Origin: Myroides odoratus DSM 2801
GTDB lineage: Bacteria; Bacteroidota; Bacteroidia; Flavobacteriales; Flavobacteriaceae
Assembly: GCF_000243275.1 (NCBI RefSeq)
Contig: NZ_CM001437.1
Coordinates: 1,018,906-1,082,905, forward strand
Length of the DNA stretch: 64,000 nt
Reading direction: 5' to 3'
Shown: positions 1 to 8,964 of the stretch, piece after piece
How positions within the stretch are numbered: the first letter of the stretch is position 1
Layout of the letters: every line of letters starts with the position of its first letter
Program-made: the position numbers and the translations under genes
Notes under the pieces: model-generated
Told to the model about the DNA's origin: nothing
The model's database searches: none
What the model saw: the letters and a program-made list of their open reading frames with translations, nothing else

Positions 1-736
1 TTAACGCCGCACTTTGTGTGAAATCAGTAATTACAGGGTATTTATCTTCTTGACTCAACATCGTTACCATGATTCCAAAAGCTTCTGGATATACATTGGA
101 AATCCTCAATAACAAACGCAAACGAAGAGAATTTGTGAATCGCTGCCAGTTTTTGGTATTGTTATCAAATAGGATTTCTTTTCCATACAACATGGGATTT
201 TCATGGTTATACAACGCATTAGCGTCTTCTAAATCCTGTAGCAACGTCATGTAAATCTCTTGTTGTGTATCATACTTCGGTTTTATCCCCCCTTCATCTC
301 CTTTGGATGCTTCCGAAAAAGGAATATCTCCAAAAGAATCGGTCAAGTTGGAATAAATCCAAGCGCGTAAAGTCAATCCAATGGCTTTGTAATTTGCATC
401 ATTGGGATTGGCTTCCGAAACCGCTAGCATTTCACGGATATTTTTTGCCCATTTATAACTGGCATTCCACTGTGAGTTTCCAGTATTATCTAGGATTTCA
501 TAACGATGTCTACCTCCATAAAAACTTGGGTAAGGCAGTTTTACCTGCATCAATTCTGCTGTAATATCGTAGTAGTTTCGCACGTTGTTATTTGCCATAT
601 TATAGATAATCTCATTCACGAGTGTACCTGGGCTAATTTGATCGATAAGGTTGGGATTGGTATTCACTTCTTCAAAGTTTTCCGTACAAGAAATGAAGAA
701 GAAAACCGAAGCTGCTATATAAATTATTCTTTTCAT
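1..736 (-). CDS. SusD/RagB-family outer-membrane lipoprotein (C-terminus cut by window edge)
   Basis: This is the substrate-binding lipoprotein partner of a SusC-type transporter; it sits on the cell surface and hands nutrients to the TonB-dependent channel. The frame opens at the ATG at 734-736 and runs off the left edge with 245 residues visible. The N-terminus is a lipoprotein signal, with a hydrophobic stretch ending FFFISC and Cys17 as the lipid anchor. Helix-rich SusD-like sequence follows, including WASYKW-like and LRAWIYSNLTDSFGDIPFSEA segments typical of the SusD-like_2 group. It starts 15 bases after the SusC gene and is surely cotranscribed with it. The substrate is unknown: no enzyme gene is visible in the part of the locus shown. 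Confidence 0.88.
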   Translation of the reverse strand, partial: MKRIIYIAASVFFFISCTENFEEVNTNPNLIDQISPGTLVNEIIYNMANNNVRNYYDITAELMQVKLPYPSFYGGRHRYEILDNTGNSQWNASYKWAKNIREMLAVSEANPNDANYKAIGLTLRAWIYSNLTDSFGDIPFSEASKGDEGGIKPKYDTQQEIYMTLLQDLEDANALYNHENPMLYGKEILFDNNTKNWQRFTNSLRLRLLLRISNVYPEAFGIMVTMLSQEDKYPVITDFTQSAAL

Positions 737-751
737 GAGAGTTAAAGCGTA

Positions 752-3700
752 TTAAAATTCTACTTTTAGATTAAAACCGTAGGAAGCAGTAGAAGGCATT
801 TGCCCTGTTTCCATACCAGGTACAATGACACTTCCGTTCATTGTTGCTGCTTCTGGGTCATAGATTGGAAAGTCTGTAAACGTTTTTAAATCACGACCGT
901 ACACTGTTAGTGTCAAACTTTCTAATCCGATGCGTTTCAATTGTTTTTTAGCAAATGAATACGACAAAGAGAGTTCTCTAATTTTCAAGAAAGAAGCATC
1001 AAACGTGTTAGACTCCACATTTTGGTATTCATAGTATTTTCTATAGTAATTGTCTACGCGAATTGGCGTTGTATTGGGCGTATAACTTCCATCTGCATTC
1101 AGTACTACTCCTTCTCCCACTAATTCTCCTTCTTCACGTCCTCTCAATGTATGTTTCAACTGTCCTGCTTCGGTTGCTTTGTGGTGAGTATGCGAGTAAA
1201 TCTTTCCTCCATATGATCCGTCAATCGTCAATCCAAAATTCCAATTCTTGTACTTCAAGTTATTGACCAATCCTGCTTTCCACTTAGGAGCAACATCGCC
1301 AATATATTCTGGATCAGCGCCTAAAACAGGAACTCCATTGCTGTAAACCACTTGTCCTTCTGGGCTTCGAACAAATTTTCTTCCATATAATGCCGTTGTA
1401 GTTCCTCCTACTTTAGCAATTAATCGTCCATTTACAACAGTTGCTAATACTTGTTCTTCCAAATTGTCTTTTAACTCAAGTACTTCATTTTTATTCTTAG
1501 ACCAATTGGCTGAAACATTCCATGTAAAATCACCTTGTTTAATTGGCGTTCCGTGTAAAACTAACTCCACTCCTTTGTTTCTCACTTTCCCTGCATTGAT
1601 GACCTGAGAACTGAATCCTTCGGCAATATCCATTGGCAATACTAAGATTTGATTTTTCGTATCGGAATTATAGAAGGTAACATCAAATCCCAATCGATTC
1701 TGAAGCATTTTCATTTCTACTCCTGTTTCCCAGCTTGAGGTAATTTCTGGTTTTAGATTGGCATTGTACAAGGTACTAGGCATAATAGCTGAACTTGGGA
1801 AATTACTTTGTGCATAATACTTCGATATTTGATACGGATCTGTATCACTTCCTACCTTCGCAAAAGACACTCTGTATTTCAAGTAATCAATTACCGTCGG
1901 CATCACAAACATGTCTGATAAAATTGCACTGGCACTCACCGAAGGATAGAAATAGGAATTATTTCCACTAGGCAGTGTGCTAGACCAATCATTTCTTGCC
2001 GTAACATCTAAGAATAAAAAGTTATTGTACCCAACAGTCATCATCCCGTAGGTACTGTTTACTTTTTTCAATGCATCGGATGTATTGACAATAGGATTAT
2101 TCACTCCATTTGACAATTTAAATACACCTGGTACTACTAAAGCATCTACAGAAGTTCTTAAGTTTCTATGGGTGTACGACATATGGTTTGCTCCCACCAT
2201 CACCTGATAATCCAATGTTTCTGAAATTTTATCTTTATACGTCAATAAGAAATCTGCATTGATTTCTCTACTTGATATATCTTGACGTGCATAAAATCCT
2301 TCTGCGTGGCGCTTACTCGAAAATCCGCGTTTCGTTTCTCTGAACTGTGTCAAGTTATTAATAGCCAAACGTCCCATGAAGTCTAACTTATCAGTCAATT
2401 TAATATCTGCTTTTACATTTCCGATAAATTGATTGCTATCTAACGTATTTTGATCCACATTCGTGATATAGTATGGATTACTAGACCAAGGAGAGAAAGG
2501 GTTCAATTGTTCTCTATCTTCTTTTCCATTTTTCCAGATGGGTTTATACCAATTGATATCCACGTTAGGCAAAAGGAACATCATGAAATAAGCCAGGGAT
2601 CCATTATTATACCCTAAGACAGGTAAGTTATCACTCTTGCGGTTGTTGTAATTCATCACCGCAGATAATTTGATGCGATCCGAGATTTGATAATTTCCAT
2701 TAAAGGAAGCTCCGTATTTTTTGTATCCTGTATTCGGTACAATCCATTTATTATCGGTGTGTGAAATATTCAATCGCATCGATCCTTTGTCATTTCCCCC
2801 TTGAAAAGCAATGGCATTATTTACCGTTACCCCCGTATCAAAAAAATCTTTTCTGTTATTTTTATAGGGCCTCCACAACGTTCGTTCTGGTGTTTGTCCT
2901 TGAGTTGTGGGATCATATTGATAAAAATACTGATCCGCAAACTTAGGTCCCCAAGCTTCTGGATGGTTTCCTGTATCTGGTCCATCTGCTGAGTTTCCAA
3001 ACGAATAGTATGGGTTTCCATTCTTGTCAAAGTATCCCCCTGATCCTTGTCCGTACTCATATTGATAATCAGGCCATTTGTTAATCACATCAAAAGCTAC
3101 GGAACTATTATAGGTAATCCCAAAACGATCGTTTTTCTTTCCTGATTTCGTCGTGATGATCAATGCACCATTCGCTGCTCTAGATCCGTATAATGCTGCT
3201 GCAGTAGGTCCTTTTAAAACGGTTACACTTTCGATATCATCTTGATTCAAATCTGAAATTGCGTTTCCATTATCGACTGGAGAATCATTTCCAAATGCTG
3301 CCGAATTATATCCATTCGAATTAATCTCCTGATCCATAGGTACTCCATCAATAACAATCAATGCATAGTTTTTACTAGCATCTAATGAAGTATTTCCGCG
3401 CAATTGGATGCGTTGCGAATTGATTGGTCCCGTTCCTCCAGAGGCAATATTCAATCCAGCAACCTTTCCTTTTAACCCACTCGACCAGTTATTTGCTACA
3501 GCCGTGGCTAGTTTTTCTGCGTTTACGGTTTCTTGTGCATATCCCAATCGCTTTTCTTCGCGTTTAATTCCCAAGGCAGTTACCACAACCTCATCTAAAC
3601 TTGTGTGATCCTCCTGAAGGATAATAGCTAAATTGGATGTTGCTCGAACGATTTGAGTTTTATAACCTATAAATGAAATTTCTAAATCATCTACCCCCAC

Positions 3701-4171
3701 ATTTGCTGTCAAACTAAAAACTCCATTGCTATCTGTTGCTACTCCTTTATCTGTTCCTTTGATAGTAACGATCGCTCCTGGAATCGTATAGCCTTCTTTA
3801 TCTTTTACCACCCCTTTAATTTGTTGGTGGTTTTGTTGTTCTTTTACTGAAATAGTTGTCCCTGAAATTTGATACGTCAATCCGTATTCATTGGAAACCT
3901 CATCGAGTACATCTGTAATTTTTCTGTCTTTTACTGCAATGGCAATTTTCTTATTGGTTTTCAATACTTCATCAGAGGCTACCACAGTATAGTTGGTTTG
4001 CTTCTTCACATCTTCAAACACTTCCTCTATCGATAATCCATCAGCATAACCTGGAAGAAACTTTGTTTCTTTTTGTGCGTGTACACCAAGGCTGAACGTG
4101 CTGCTCAACGTAACGACATACATCCATTTAGGATAGGATTTCCTCCTACTTTTTACTAATTTTCGGTACAT
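752..4171 (-). CDS. SusC/RagA-family TonB-linked outer-membrane transporter with STN signalling domain
   Basis: This 1139-residue TonB-dependent channel imports a nutrient across the outer membrane with the SusD partner. In order I see a signal peptide ending GVHAQ, an STN domain at about residues 40-115, a carboxypeptidase-regulatory-like fold at about 118-195 (IKGVVKDKEG...GAIVTIKGT), the LDEVVVTALG plug start near 195-205, the TonB plug to about 330, and a long beta-barrel ending in the aromatic terminus NLKVEF. The STN domain marks it as a transducer that signals through an anti-sigma factor, and FecR and an ECF sigma gene lie directly upstream. Length is usual for the family. The ligand cannot be told from the sequence. 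Confidence 0.93.
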   Translation of the reverse strand: MYRKLVKSRRKSYPKWMYVVTLSSTFSLGVHAQKETKFLPGYADGLSIEEVFEDVKKQTNYTVVASDEVLKTNKKIAIAVKDRKITDVLDEVSNEYGLTYQISGTTISVKEQQNHQQIKGVVKDKEGYTIPGAIVTIKGTDKGVATDSNGVFSLTANVGVDDLEISFIGYKTQIVRATSNLAIILQEDHTSLDEVVVTALGIKREEKRLGYAQETVNAEKLATAVANNWSSGLKGKVAGLNIASGGTGPINSQRIQLRGNTSLDASKNYALIVIDGVPMDQEINSNGYNSAAFGNDSPVDNGNAISDLNQDDIESVTVLKGPTAAALYGSRAANGALIITTKSGKKNDRFGITYNSSVAFDVINKWPDYQYEYGQGSGGYFDKNGNPYYSFGNSADGPDTGNHPEAWGPKFADQYFYQYDPTTQGQTPERTLWRPYKNNRKDFFDTGVTVNNAIAFQGGNDKGSMRLNISHTDNKWIVPNTGYKKYGASFNGNYQISDRIKLSAVMNYNNRKSDNLPVLGYNNGSLAYFMMFLLPNVDINWYKPIWKNGKEDREQLNPFSPWSSNPYYITNVDQNTLDSNQFIGNVKADIKLTDKLDFMGRLAINNLTQFRETKRGFSSKRHAEGFYARQDISSREINADFLLTYKDKISETLDYQVMVGANHMSYTHRNLRTSVDALVVPGVFKLSNGVNNPIVNTSDALKKVNSTYGMMTVGYNNFLFLDVTARNDWSSTLPSGNNSYFYPSVSASAILSDMFVMPTVIDYLKYRVSFAKVGSDTDPYQISKYYAQSNFPSSAIMPSTLYNANLKPEITSSWETGVEMKMLQNRLGFDVTFYNSDTKNQILVLPMDIAEGFSSQVINAGKVRNKGVELVLHGTPIKQGDFTWNVSANWSKNKNEVLELKDNLEEQVLATVVNGRLIAKVGGTTTALYGRKFVRSPEGQVVYSNGVPVLGADPEYIGDVAPKWKAGLVNNLKYKNWNFGLTIDGSYGGKIYSHTHHKATEAGQLKHTLRGREEGELVGEGVVLNADGSYTPNTTPIRVDNYYRKYYEYQNVESNTFDASFLKIRELSLSYSFAKKQLKRIGLESLTLTVYGRDLKTFTDFPIYDPEAATMNGSVIVPGMETGQMPSTASYGFNLKVEF

Positions 4172-4226
4172 TTTATTATCTTTGGTTTTTAGTTAATCAA
4201 TATTATTTTGGATAATTAATTGATAC

Positions 4227-4256
4227 ACCTGTTTATAGCTGCAACTATAGGCAGGT
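4227..4256. other. Imperfect stem-loop between FecR and SusC genes
   Basis: ACCTG and TATAG arms pair with CTATA and CAGGT around the loop CTGCAA. The hairpin lies in the 95-base gap after the FecR stop and before SusC. A T-run follows on the plus strand only, so for the minus-strand operon it is an intercistronic hairpin rather than a classical terminator. It could modulate read-through or mRNA stability (inference). Confidence 0.4.
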
Positions 4257-4266
4257 TTTTTTGTTC

Positions 4267-5199
4267 TTATTTTTGACTTATTACGATTGTTCCATCCGAT
4301 TTTTTTTCATAGTCAATACCATATAAAAAGTTCAAACTGTTTAGTATTTCCTCTATCGAATTGTATTTAAAATCCCCTGATATCGTCAAGGTAGGTACTG
4401 CTTCTCCCTGCCAACTCACTTTTGTGTTTAGCCTTCTGTTGAGTACGTGAATAACTTCTTGAATGGTCGCTTTTCTGAATTTCAGATGCCCTTTATGCCA
4501 TTGATCTAGATCTTGCTTTTCTAATGCGTAGGCTACAAATTGGTGTTGGGTGGTTTGAAAATCGACTTTTTCATTGGCTCGTAAGATGACGTTCTTTGTT
4601 CCTTGCACATCACTTACTTGTACCTTCCCTTCATGTACACTCACACTGATGGTTTCTCCTTTTACATCATTTACATTGAACTTTGTTCCCAACACTTGTA
4701 CTTGCAAATTCTCACTTTCCACCCTAAAAGGTTGTTGAGGATGGGTTCGTTTCACTTCAAAGAAAGCTTCTCCTTGTAAATGAACGATTCGTTCTTGTGC
4801 ATCAAAATGAGTAGGGTATTGTATTGAACTTCCTCCGCTGAGGTAAACCACGGTGGAATCGCTTAATTGAAAAACAAGTTGTTCTCCTTTTTGTGCGTAT
4901 TGGGTCACCCATTGTGGATCTGCCTTTACAGCAAGAAAAAAATACAATAAACCCACACCAGCCAAGCAAGCGGCCAATGCTGTATAGCGCACTACATGCG
5001 TTTTTAAAATAGAGGGTTTGGTTTTAGAAGAAATGGATTGATGTAAACGTTGGTACAACGCTGTATTGCGTTTTACTTCTGCTTCTGTGATTCCACCAAC
5101 CTGCAGGGCATTAAAAAATTGGTCTACAACAGCTTCCTCTGTAGATGTAGCTGTTCCTTTGTAGTATTGCGCTAATAGAGCTTTGAATTTCTTATACAT
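4267..5199 (-). CDS. FecR-family anti-sigma factor
   Basis: This inner-membrane regulator holds the neighbouring ECF sigma factor and releases it when the SusC STN domain signals. An N-terminal cytoplasmic anti-sigma part is followed by one membrane span near residues 73-92 (AACLAGVGLLYFFLAV). Next comes the FecR domain, with the typical GEQLVFQLSDST and VLGTKFNV segments, and a C-terminal DUF4974/STN-like module (LTISGDFKYNSIEEIL). I start at the ATG at 5199 (MYKKFKALL, 310 aa). An in-frame ATG at 5238 would add 13 residues unlike the family N-terminus. It sits between the sigma and SusC genes, as expected for a fecIR-susCD locus. Confidence 0.92.
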   Translation of the reverse strand: MYKKFKALLAQYYKGTATSTEEAVVDQFFNALQVGGITEAEVKRNTALYQRLHQSISSKTKPSILKTHVVRYTALAACLAGVGLLYFFLAVKADPQWVTQYAQKGEQLVFQLSDSTVVYLSGGSSIQYPTHFDAQERIVHLQGEAFFEVKRTHPQQPFRVESENLQVQVLGTKFNVNDVKGETISVSVHEGKVQVSDVQGTKNVILRANEKVDFQTTQHQFVAYALEKQDLDQWHKGHLKFRKATIQEVIHVLNRRLNTKVSWQGEAVPTLTISGDFKYNSIEEILNSLNFLYGIDYEKKSDGTIVISQK

Positions 5200-5297
5200 T
5201 ATAGTCTTGTGATCTAATACTATAATGAAGTACGCCAAAAGGGTGCATTCCCCTATGCTAAAATTCAGGCTTAATCATTCCTTAAAATGGAAAACAT

Positions 5298-5840
5298 TTA
5301 GGTAACACTAAACCATAGTAACAGCAAAAGAGCTCCTGCTCCATCAGCCACATAAGGTGTAGATTCTTTTAGAAGTCGCAACGCTTTATTGATTTGATTT
5401 TCAACCGTACTTTCTGTAATTCCCAAACATTGGGCAATATCTTTATAGGTGCGTTGTTCATAGAAACGCATTTTAAAGATCAACAAGCATCGATCGGGCA
5501 GAATAGCCAAGGCAGTTTTTTCGATTTCATCTAAAAGCATAGCTTTGACCTCATCGTATTGCACCTCTTCTAAATCGGGAATCAGGGTAGCTAGTTTTTC
5601 TACCTGAACAGCATCAAAACGACGATTGCATAAAGCCTTTGCACATTGGTTTCTCGTTGCTTGAAACAAATACGCTCGTGGTAGTTCAACCACGACTTGT
5701 CTCTTCCAGAAGTCAATAAATACTTCTTGTACAATATCCTCTGCAACGGCTTTGTCCCGCATTACATTATAGGCAAAACTGTATAATTCAGCCCAGTGTT
5801 TTTGAAAGATCTGATCAAAATCATGGTTATGGCTTACCAT
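5298..5840 (-). CDS. ECF RNA polymerase sigma factor (FecI-like, Bacteroidota expansion family)
   Basis: This 180-residue extracytoplasmic-function sigma factor is expected to drive the SusC/SusD operon when released by FecR. Region 2 is visible near the N-terminus (FDQIFQKHWAELYSFAYNVM...AEDIVQEVFIDFWK). Region 4 lies at about 120-165, with LPDRCLLIFKMRFYEQRTYKDIA and a helix-turn-helix around GITESTVENQINKAL. The protein ends in an unusual hydrophobic tail (GALLLLLWFSVT), which some family members carry. The FecR gene begins 98 bases downstream. The target promoter was not identified. Confidence 0.92.
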   Translation of the reverse strand: MVSHNHDFDQIFQKHWAELYSFAYNVMRDKAVAEDIVQEVFIDFWKRQVVVELPRAYLFQATRNQCAKALCNRRFDAVQVEKLATLIPDLEEVQYDEVKAMLLDEIEKTALAILPDRCLLIFKMRFYEQRTYKDIAQCLGITESTVENQINKALRLLKESTPYVADGAGALLLLLWFSVT

Positions 5841-5939
5841 TTGTGTTTGAATTAAAAGATTTATTCAAACAAATGTAGGTGTAATGCGTGCATTGAATTT
5901 TAATTCACTGTTAAGTTTTAGTCGTTTCTACAGACCATT

Positions 5940-6647
5940 TTACTCGTAGTAAACATAATCAAAAACGGTGGTACTATACCCTTGATTATATTCATCACGT
6001 ACCTCTTTTTCCAAAATATTCCCTTGAGAATCAAAGGTTTTATTTTTAAAGGTTAGTACCTGAGTATCTCCATAAGGCAGAAGGGTTTGTTGCTTAAATT
6101 GAATTTCGTATCCTTTTGCATCATATTGATGGAAAGATTTTGTTTCAAATTCAATAGTCTCATCTTCTTTATTTTTGATGATAAGATGTATTTCTTTCAC
6201 TTGCGCTTGGGGAGTAAACAACAATTGCATTGTTCCTTTATTCTTCGGTTTATTAAAATAAGTGTATGTAAATTCACAAGTCGTAGGCTTGGGCCATTGT
6301 TGCATAATTTCAGTAGCCTTTGTTCCATCCGCATTTAAACTTATGCTGTGGCGTTTGTTATTTTGATACTCAAAAAACTGAAGCTCTCCTATTTTGGTAT
6401 ATACCATAGGAGTCTCCTCATCTCCTTCCTGTACACCAACGTAAATCTCCTTCAAAGTAAAAAAACCTCGTTCATCAAAATGTACAATTTGTTTTTTTGC
6501 TTCTTTTCCTTCACTGGAATAGTCTATACTTATTAAGGTTTTTACTTTTCCTCTAAGGTTTTCTGTCTGCCAATCCGTCAAAACTTGTGCCTGACTTTGG
6601 TTATATCCCAACAATACAAAAAGGAAGAGTAGGTAGTATTTCATCAT
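5940..6647 (-). CDS. Secreted protein of unknown function with YD/RHS-like strands
   Basis: I do not recognise a named family for this 235-residue protein. A clear signal peptide ends at about residue 21 (YNQSQAQ). The mature part consists of short beta-strand units such as IVHFDERGFFTLKEIY, FFEYQNNKR and FHQYDAKGYEIQF, which resemble the YD or wrapping strands of RHS-like and MORN-like proteins. There is no catalytic motif, and no lipobox, so it is probably periplasmic or secreted. It is a single gene; the next upstream gene is divergent. The lipoproteins at 9964 and 50916 have similar strand patterns. Confidence 0.7.
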   Translation of the reverse strand: MMKYYLLFLFVLLGYNQSQAQVLTDWQTENLRGKVKTLISIDYSSEGKEAKKQIVHFDERGFFTLKEIYVGVQEGDEETPMVYTKIGELQFFEYQNNKRHSISLNADGTKATEIMQQWPKPTTCEFTYTYFNKPKNKGTMQLLFTPQAQVKEIHLIIKNKEDETIEFETKSFHQYDAKGYEIQFKQQTLLPYGDTQVLTFKNKTFDSQGNILEKEVRDEYNQGYSTTVFDYVYYE

Positions 6648-6897
6648 CGTTTATACGTATATCAAAACTCAAATTAACCGTTGTTTTTTTAGCTAACGCC
6701 GTAAAAATACGTTTTTTACTAAAAAAGGTAAACAGAAAAATAAGTCTTCTATTATCTGATTCGAACTTAATTGCAAAACAAATTAAAGAGTTGTTTTTTA
6801 TTTGAAGGAATGACTGTGGAGATTTTTAAGCAAAGGCATTTGAAATTACGATGTTAGCAATAGTGTCATACGGTTATCGCTCCCCAATTAGAAGCTG

Positions 6898-6905
6898 TAT
6901 CTTTG
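6898..6905 (+). promoter_or_regulatory. Bacteroidota -7 promoter element (TATCTTTG)
   Basis: Exact match to TAnnTTTG, 28 bases before the ATG of the DMT transporter. No convincing -33 TTTG was found at the usual spacing. Confidence 0.5.
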
Positions 6906-6933
6906 CGCGGAATTTTTATAATTTTTATTTACA

Positions 6934-7836
6934 ATGAAAAACCTGAAAGGAATTTTGTTCGCATTAATTTCCTCTGGTACATTTGGATTGGTTCCGTTGT
7001 TTTCGTTACCACTACTTGTACCGAGCTTGCGACCTGAAGGAGTGGCGGCTATCGGCATACCGACCATTCTATTTTATCGATTTTTGTTTTCATCAGCAAC
7101 CATGGGAGCTGTTTGTATCTACAAGAAAACAAGTTTAAAAATTTCTATTCAGGATTTAGCAGTCGTCTTTTTCTTGGCTTTATTATATGCCGCTACCGCC
7201 AAGTTTCTAGTTGACTCTTATGAATATATTGCTAGTGGATTGGCAACAACCGTCCATTTTTTATATCCGCTTTTTGTCAGCATTGTGATGATTGCGTTCT
7301 TCAAAGAAAAAAAATCAATGGTATTGCTTATTGCTTCACTGCTTTCTCTTTTAGGAGTGGGGATGATGTGTTGGCATGGCGAAGCTTCTCCTGCATTATT
7401 CAGCGGATTGATTTTATCTGCGTTGACCATCTTTACCTATGGGCTTTATATCGTGGGATTAAACAAATCGAGAATTTCCAATATGAACTTTGATTCGTTG
7501 ACTTTTTATGTTTTGCTCATGGGGTGTTTAATCTTTTTATTTTATGCCTTATTGACTACGGGTATTGATGCAATTACCTTAAAAGCCGATTGGATGAATT
7601 TAATTTTACTTGGGTTCTTCGCAACGTTTATTTCAGATTTGTGTTTGGTACTTGCTGTGAAACACGCCGGATCGACGATTACGTCCATTTTAGGATCCAT
7701 GGAACCTGTGGTGGCTGTATTAGTTGGAACTTTATTCTTTGGTGAATACTTTGATTGGATGTCTGCCTTAGGGCTCTTTTTTGTCCTGCTCTCCGTCACC
7801 TTAGTGATTGTATTTAGTAAACAACAGTCGATATAA
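6934..7836 (+). CDS. EamA/DMT-family membrane transporter
   Basis: This 300-residue inner-membrane protein has about ten hydrophobic segments arranged as two EamA repeats, each of five helices. The repeat ends are visible as FLYPLFVSIVMIAFFKE in the first half and SILGSMEPVVAVLVGTLFFGEYF in the second half. The latter is the typical EamA signature where Glu/Pro precede the last helix pair. DMT proteins export or exchange small metabolites and the substrate here is unknown. It is a single gene with a TAnnTTTG element upstream and a strong terminator just after the stop. Confidence 0.9.
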   Translation: MKNLKGILFALISSGTFGLVPLFSLPLLVPSLRPEGVAAIGIPTILFYRFLFSSATMGAVCIYKKTSLKISIQDLAVVFFLALLYAATAKFLVDSYEYIASGLATTVHFLYPLFVSIVMIAFFKEKKSMVLLIASLLSLLGVGMMCWHGEASPALFSGLILSALTIFTYGLYIVGLNKSRISNMNFDSLTFYVLLMGCLIFLFYALLTTGIDAITLKADWMNLILLGFFATFISDLCLVLAVKHAGSTITSILGSMEPVVAVLVGTLFFGEYFDWMSALGLFFVLLSVTLVIVFSKQQSI

Positions 7837-7840
7837 CACA

Positions 7841-7875
7841 AAAAAGTCTTTAGCACAACGCTAAAGACTTTTTTT
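7841..7875. terminator. Bidirectional rho-independent terminator
   Basis: GTCTTTAGC pairs with GCTAAAGAC around a 5-base loop, with A and T runs on either side. It serves the transporter on the plus strand and the secreted protein on the minus strand, which converge here. Confidence 0.85.
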
Positions 7876-7889
7876 ATGTAGCAGAAAAT

Positions 7890-8402
7890 TTATTGCCAAG
7901 TAATTTGGTCATAAACCATACCAATCATTTCGGTACGAGTATGGCTAACCGTAACACCATTGTAAATTCTAGTCATTTTATAATCAATATGTCCATATCC
8001 CGATACCTCATTAGTAAACTTTGAAGCATAAAACTCTTTTTGTTCAGTTGGAGCTATATTTTGACTTAAAAAAGGTACAGATCCACCCGGAAATTTAAAG
8101 TGCCATTCGGCAATAAATGGAACACTTGTAGGAGAATAATAAGGAAACTGTATTCCTGGACCAGTATTCATAAGTACATAGGTACCTCCTGGCTTAATTT
8201 CAATAAATTCTGGATACCAAAAGGAAGGACTATAGATTTTAGCACTAGTTTCATCACCAGGAATCGAAAAATGAAAAGTATCGATATAATGTAGCGTTAC
8301 TGGTGTACTTAAATTATTAACGAAGGTGACTATGCGCGTAGCTGATGCGTTAATAGAAGTTAGCGCTAACACACCTGCTAGTATAAAATTACGTATTTTC
8401 AT
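7890..8402 (-). CDS. Small secreted beta-rich protein, second gene of a two-gene cassette
   Basis: Function is unknown. The signal peptide is clear (VLALTSINASA, cleaved near residue 22). The mature protein opens with a beta-strand motif, RIVTFVNNLSTPVTLHY, that recalls the start of beta-sandwich proteins such as thaumatin-like or aegerolysin-like folds (a weak resemblance, inference only). A later PGGTYVLMNTGPG turn is also present. It starts 5 bases after the small lipoprotein gene at 8408 and is surely cotranscribed with it. The pair is matched by a related pair at 44095-45037 with the same order, strand and spacing, so the two proteins probably work together. Confidence 0.72.
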   Translation of the reverse strand: MKIRNFILAGVLALTSINASATRIVTFVNNLSTPVTLHYIDTFHFSIPGDETSAKIYSPSFWYPEFIEIKPGGTYVLMNTGPGIQFPYYSPTSVPFIAEWHFKFPGGSVPFLSQNIAPTEQKEFYASKFTNEVSGYGHIDYKMTRIYNGVTVSHTRTEMIGMVYDQITWQ

Positions 8403-8407
8403 ATTCT

Positions 8408-8746
8408 TTAATTATTAGATATTACTATTTCAAAATATTTTATAAAAGCTAATTCAATCATAGCATCTTCTCCCATACTCCATAACTCCTGTTGTGTGTA
8501 TCCTAAAGAAAGAAGAAACTCGTATGAGGGTTTGTACATATGATGTTTTGTTTCTTTAGGAACCCAATTCTGTCCATTGGCAACCATATAATCTAAGGCC
8601 GCCTTGAAATTGTCAAATTCTACTGAATTGTTTGCTTGCACTGTTTGTGTCTTACTTGTCGTTTCCATTTCCTGAGATTCGGAACCACAGGAAGCTAAAA
8701 ATAATGTGATGGAACAACACATCACAACTCGCATTAATTTTTTCAT
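8408..8746 (-). CDS. Small lipoprotein, first gene of a two-gene cassette
   Basis: This is a 112-residue lipoprotein with lipobox LASC (Cys near residue 20) after a hydrophobic signal. A polar Ser/Thr/Gln linker follows, then a helical C-terminal half ending in LGYTQQELWSMGEDAMIELAFIKYFEI. No named family is recognised. The counterpart at 44693 has the same layout: lipobox, linker, then a helical tail with a GYT-QE turn and an ending ALTKYLEI. The closely following secreted protein suggests a functional pair. Upstream is a 200-base, very AT-rich region with no clear promoter match. Confidence 0.72.
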   Translation of the reverse strand: MKKLMRVVMCCSITLFLASCGSESQEMETTSKTQTVQANNSVEFDNFKAALDYMVANGQNWVPKETKHHMYKPSYEFLLSLGYTQQELWSMGEDAMIELAFIKYFEIVISNN

Positions 8747-8908
8747 AATTATAAAAAATTGGTTTCCACTAATATAAGATAAAAAACAATTTTAACAAAA
8801 AATTAAATTAAAAAAAACGCATATTAAGCTAAATAAAAAACAATAAAATAAATTAATTAAGTTAAAATCAACCTATACTTACGATCAATTATCTTAGTTA
8901 CATAAAAC

Positions 8909-8945
8909 AAAAAAGTCTTTGGTTATTGACCAAAGACTTTTTTTA
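8909..8945. terminator. Rho-independent terminator
   Basis: GTCTTTGGT and ACCAAAGAC pair around TATTG with flanking A and T runs. It terminates the minus-strand HugZ-like gene, and its symmetry would also stop plus-strand transcripts. Confidence 0.8.
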
Positions 8946-8964
8946 TTTCAACAAGAAAGGTATA

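Noticed and set aside
265..564. Plus-strand reading frames opposite the SusD and SusC genes
   Set aside because: They are antisense shadows of well-conserved minus-strand genes and have no family features.
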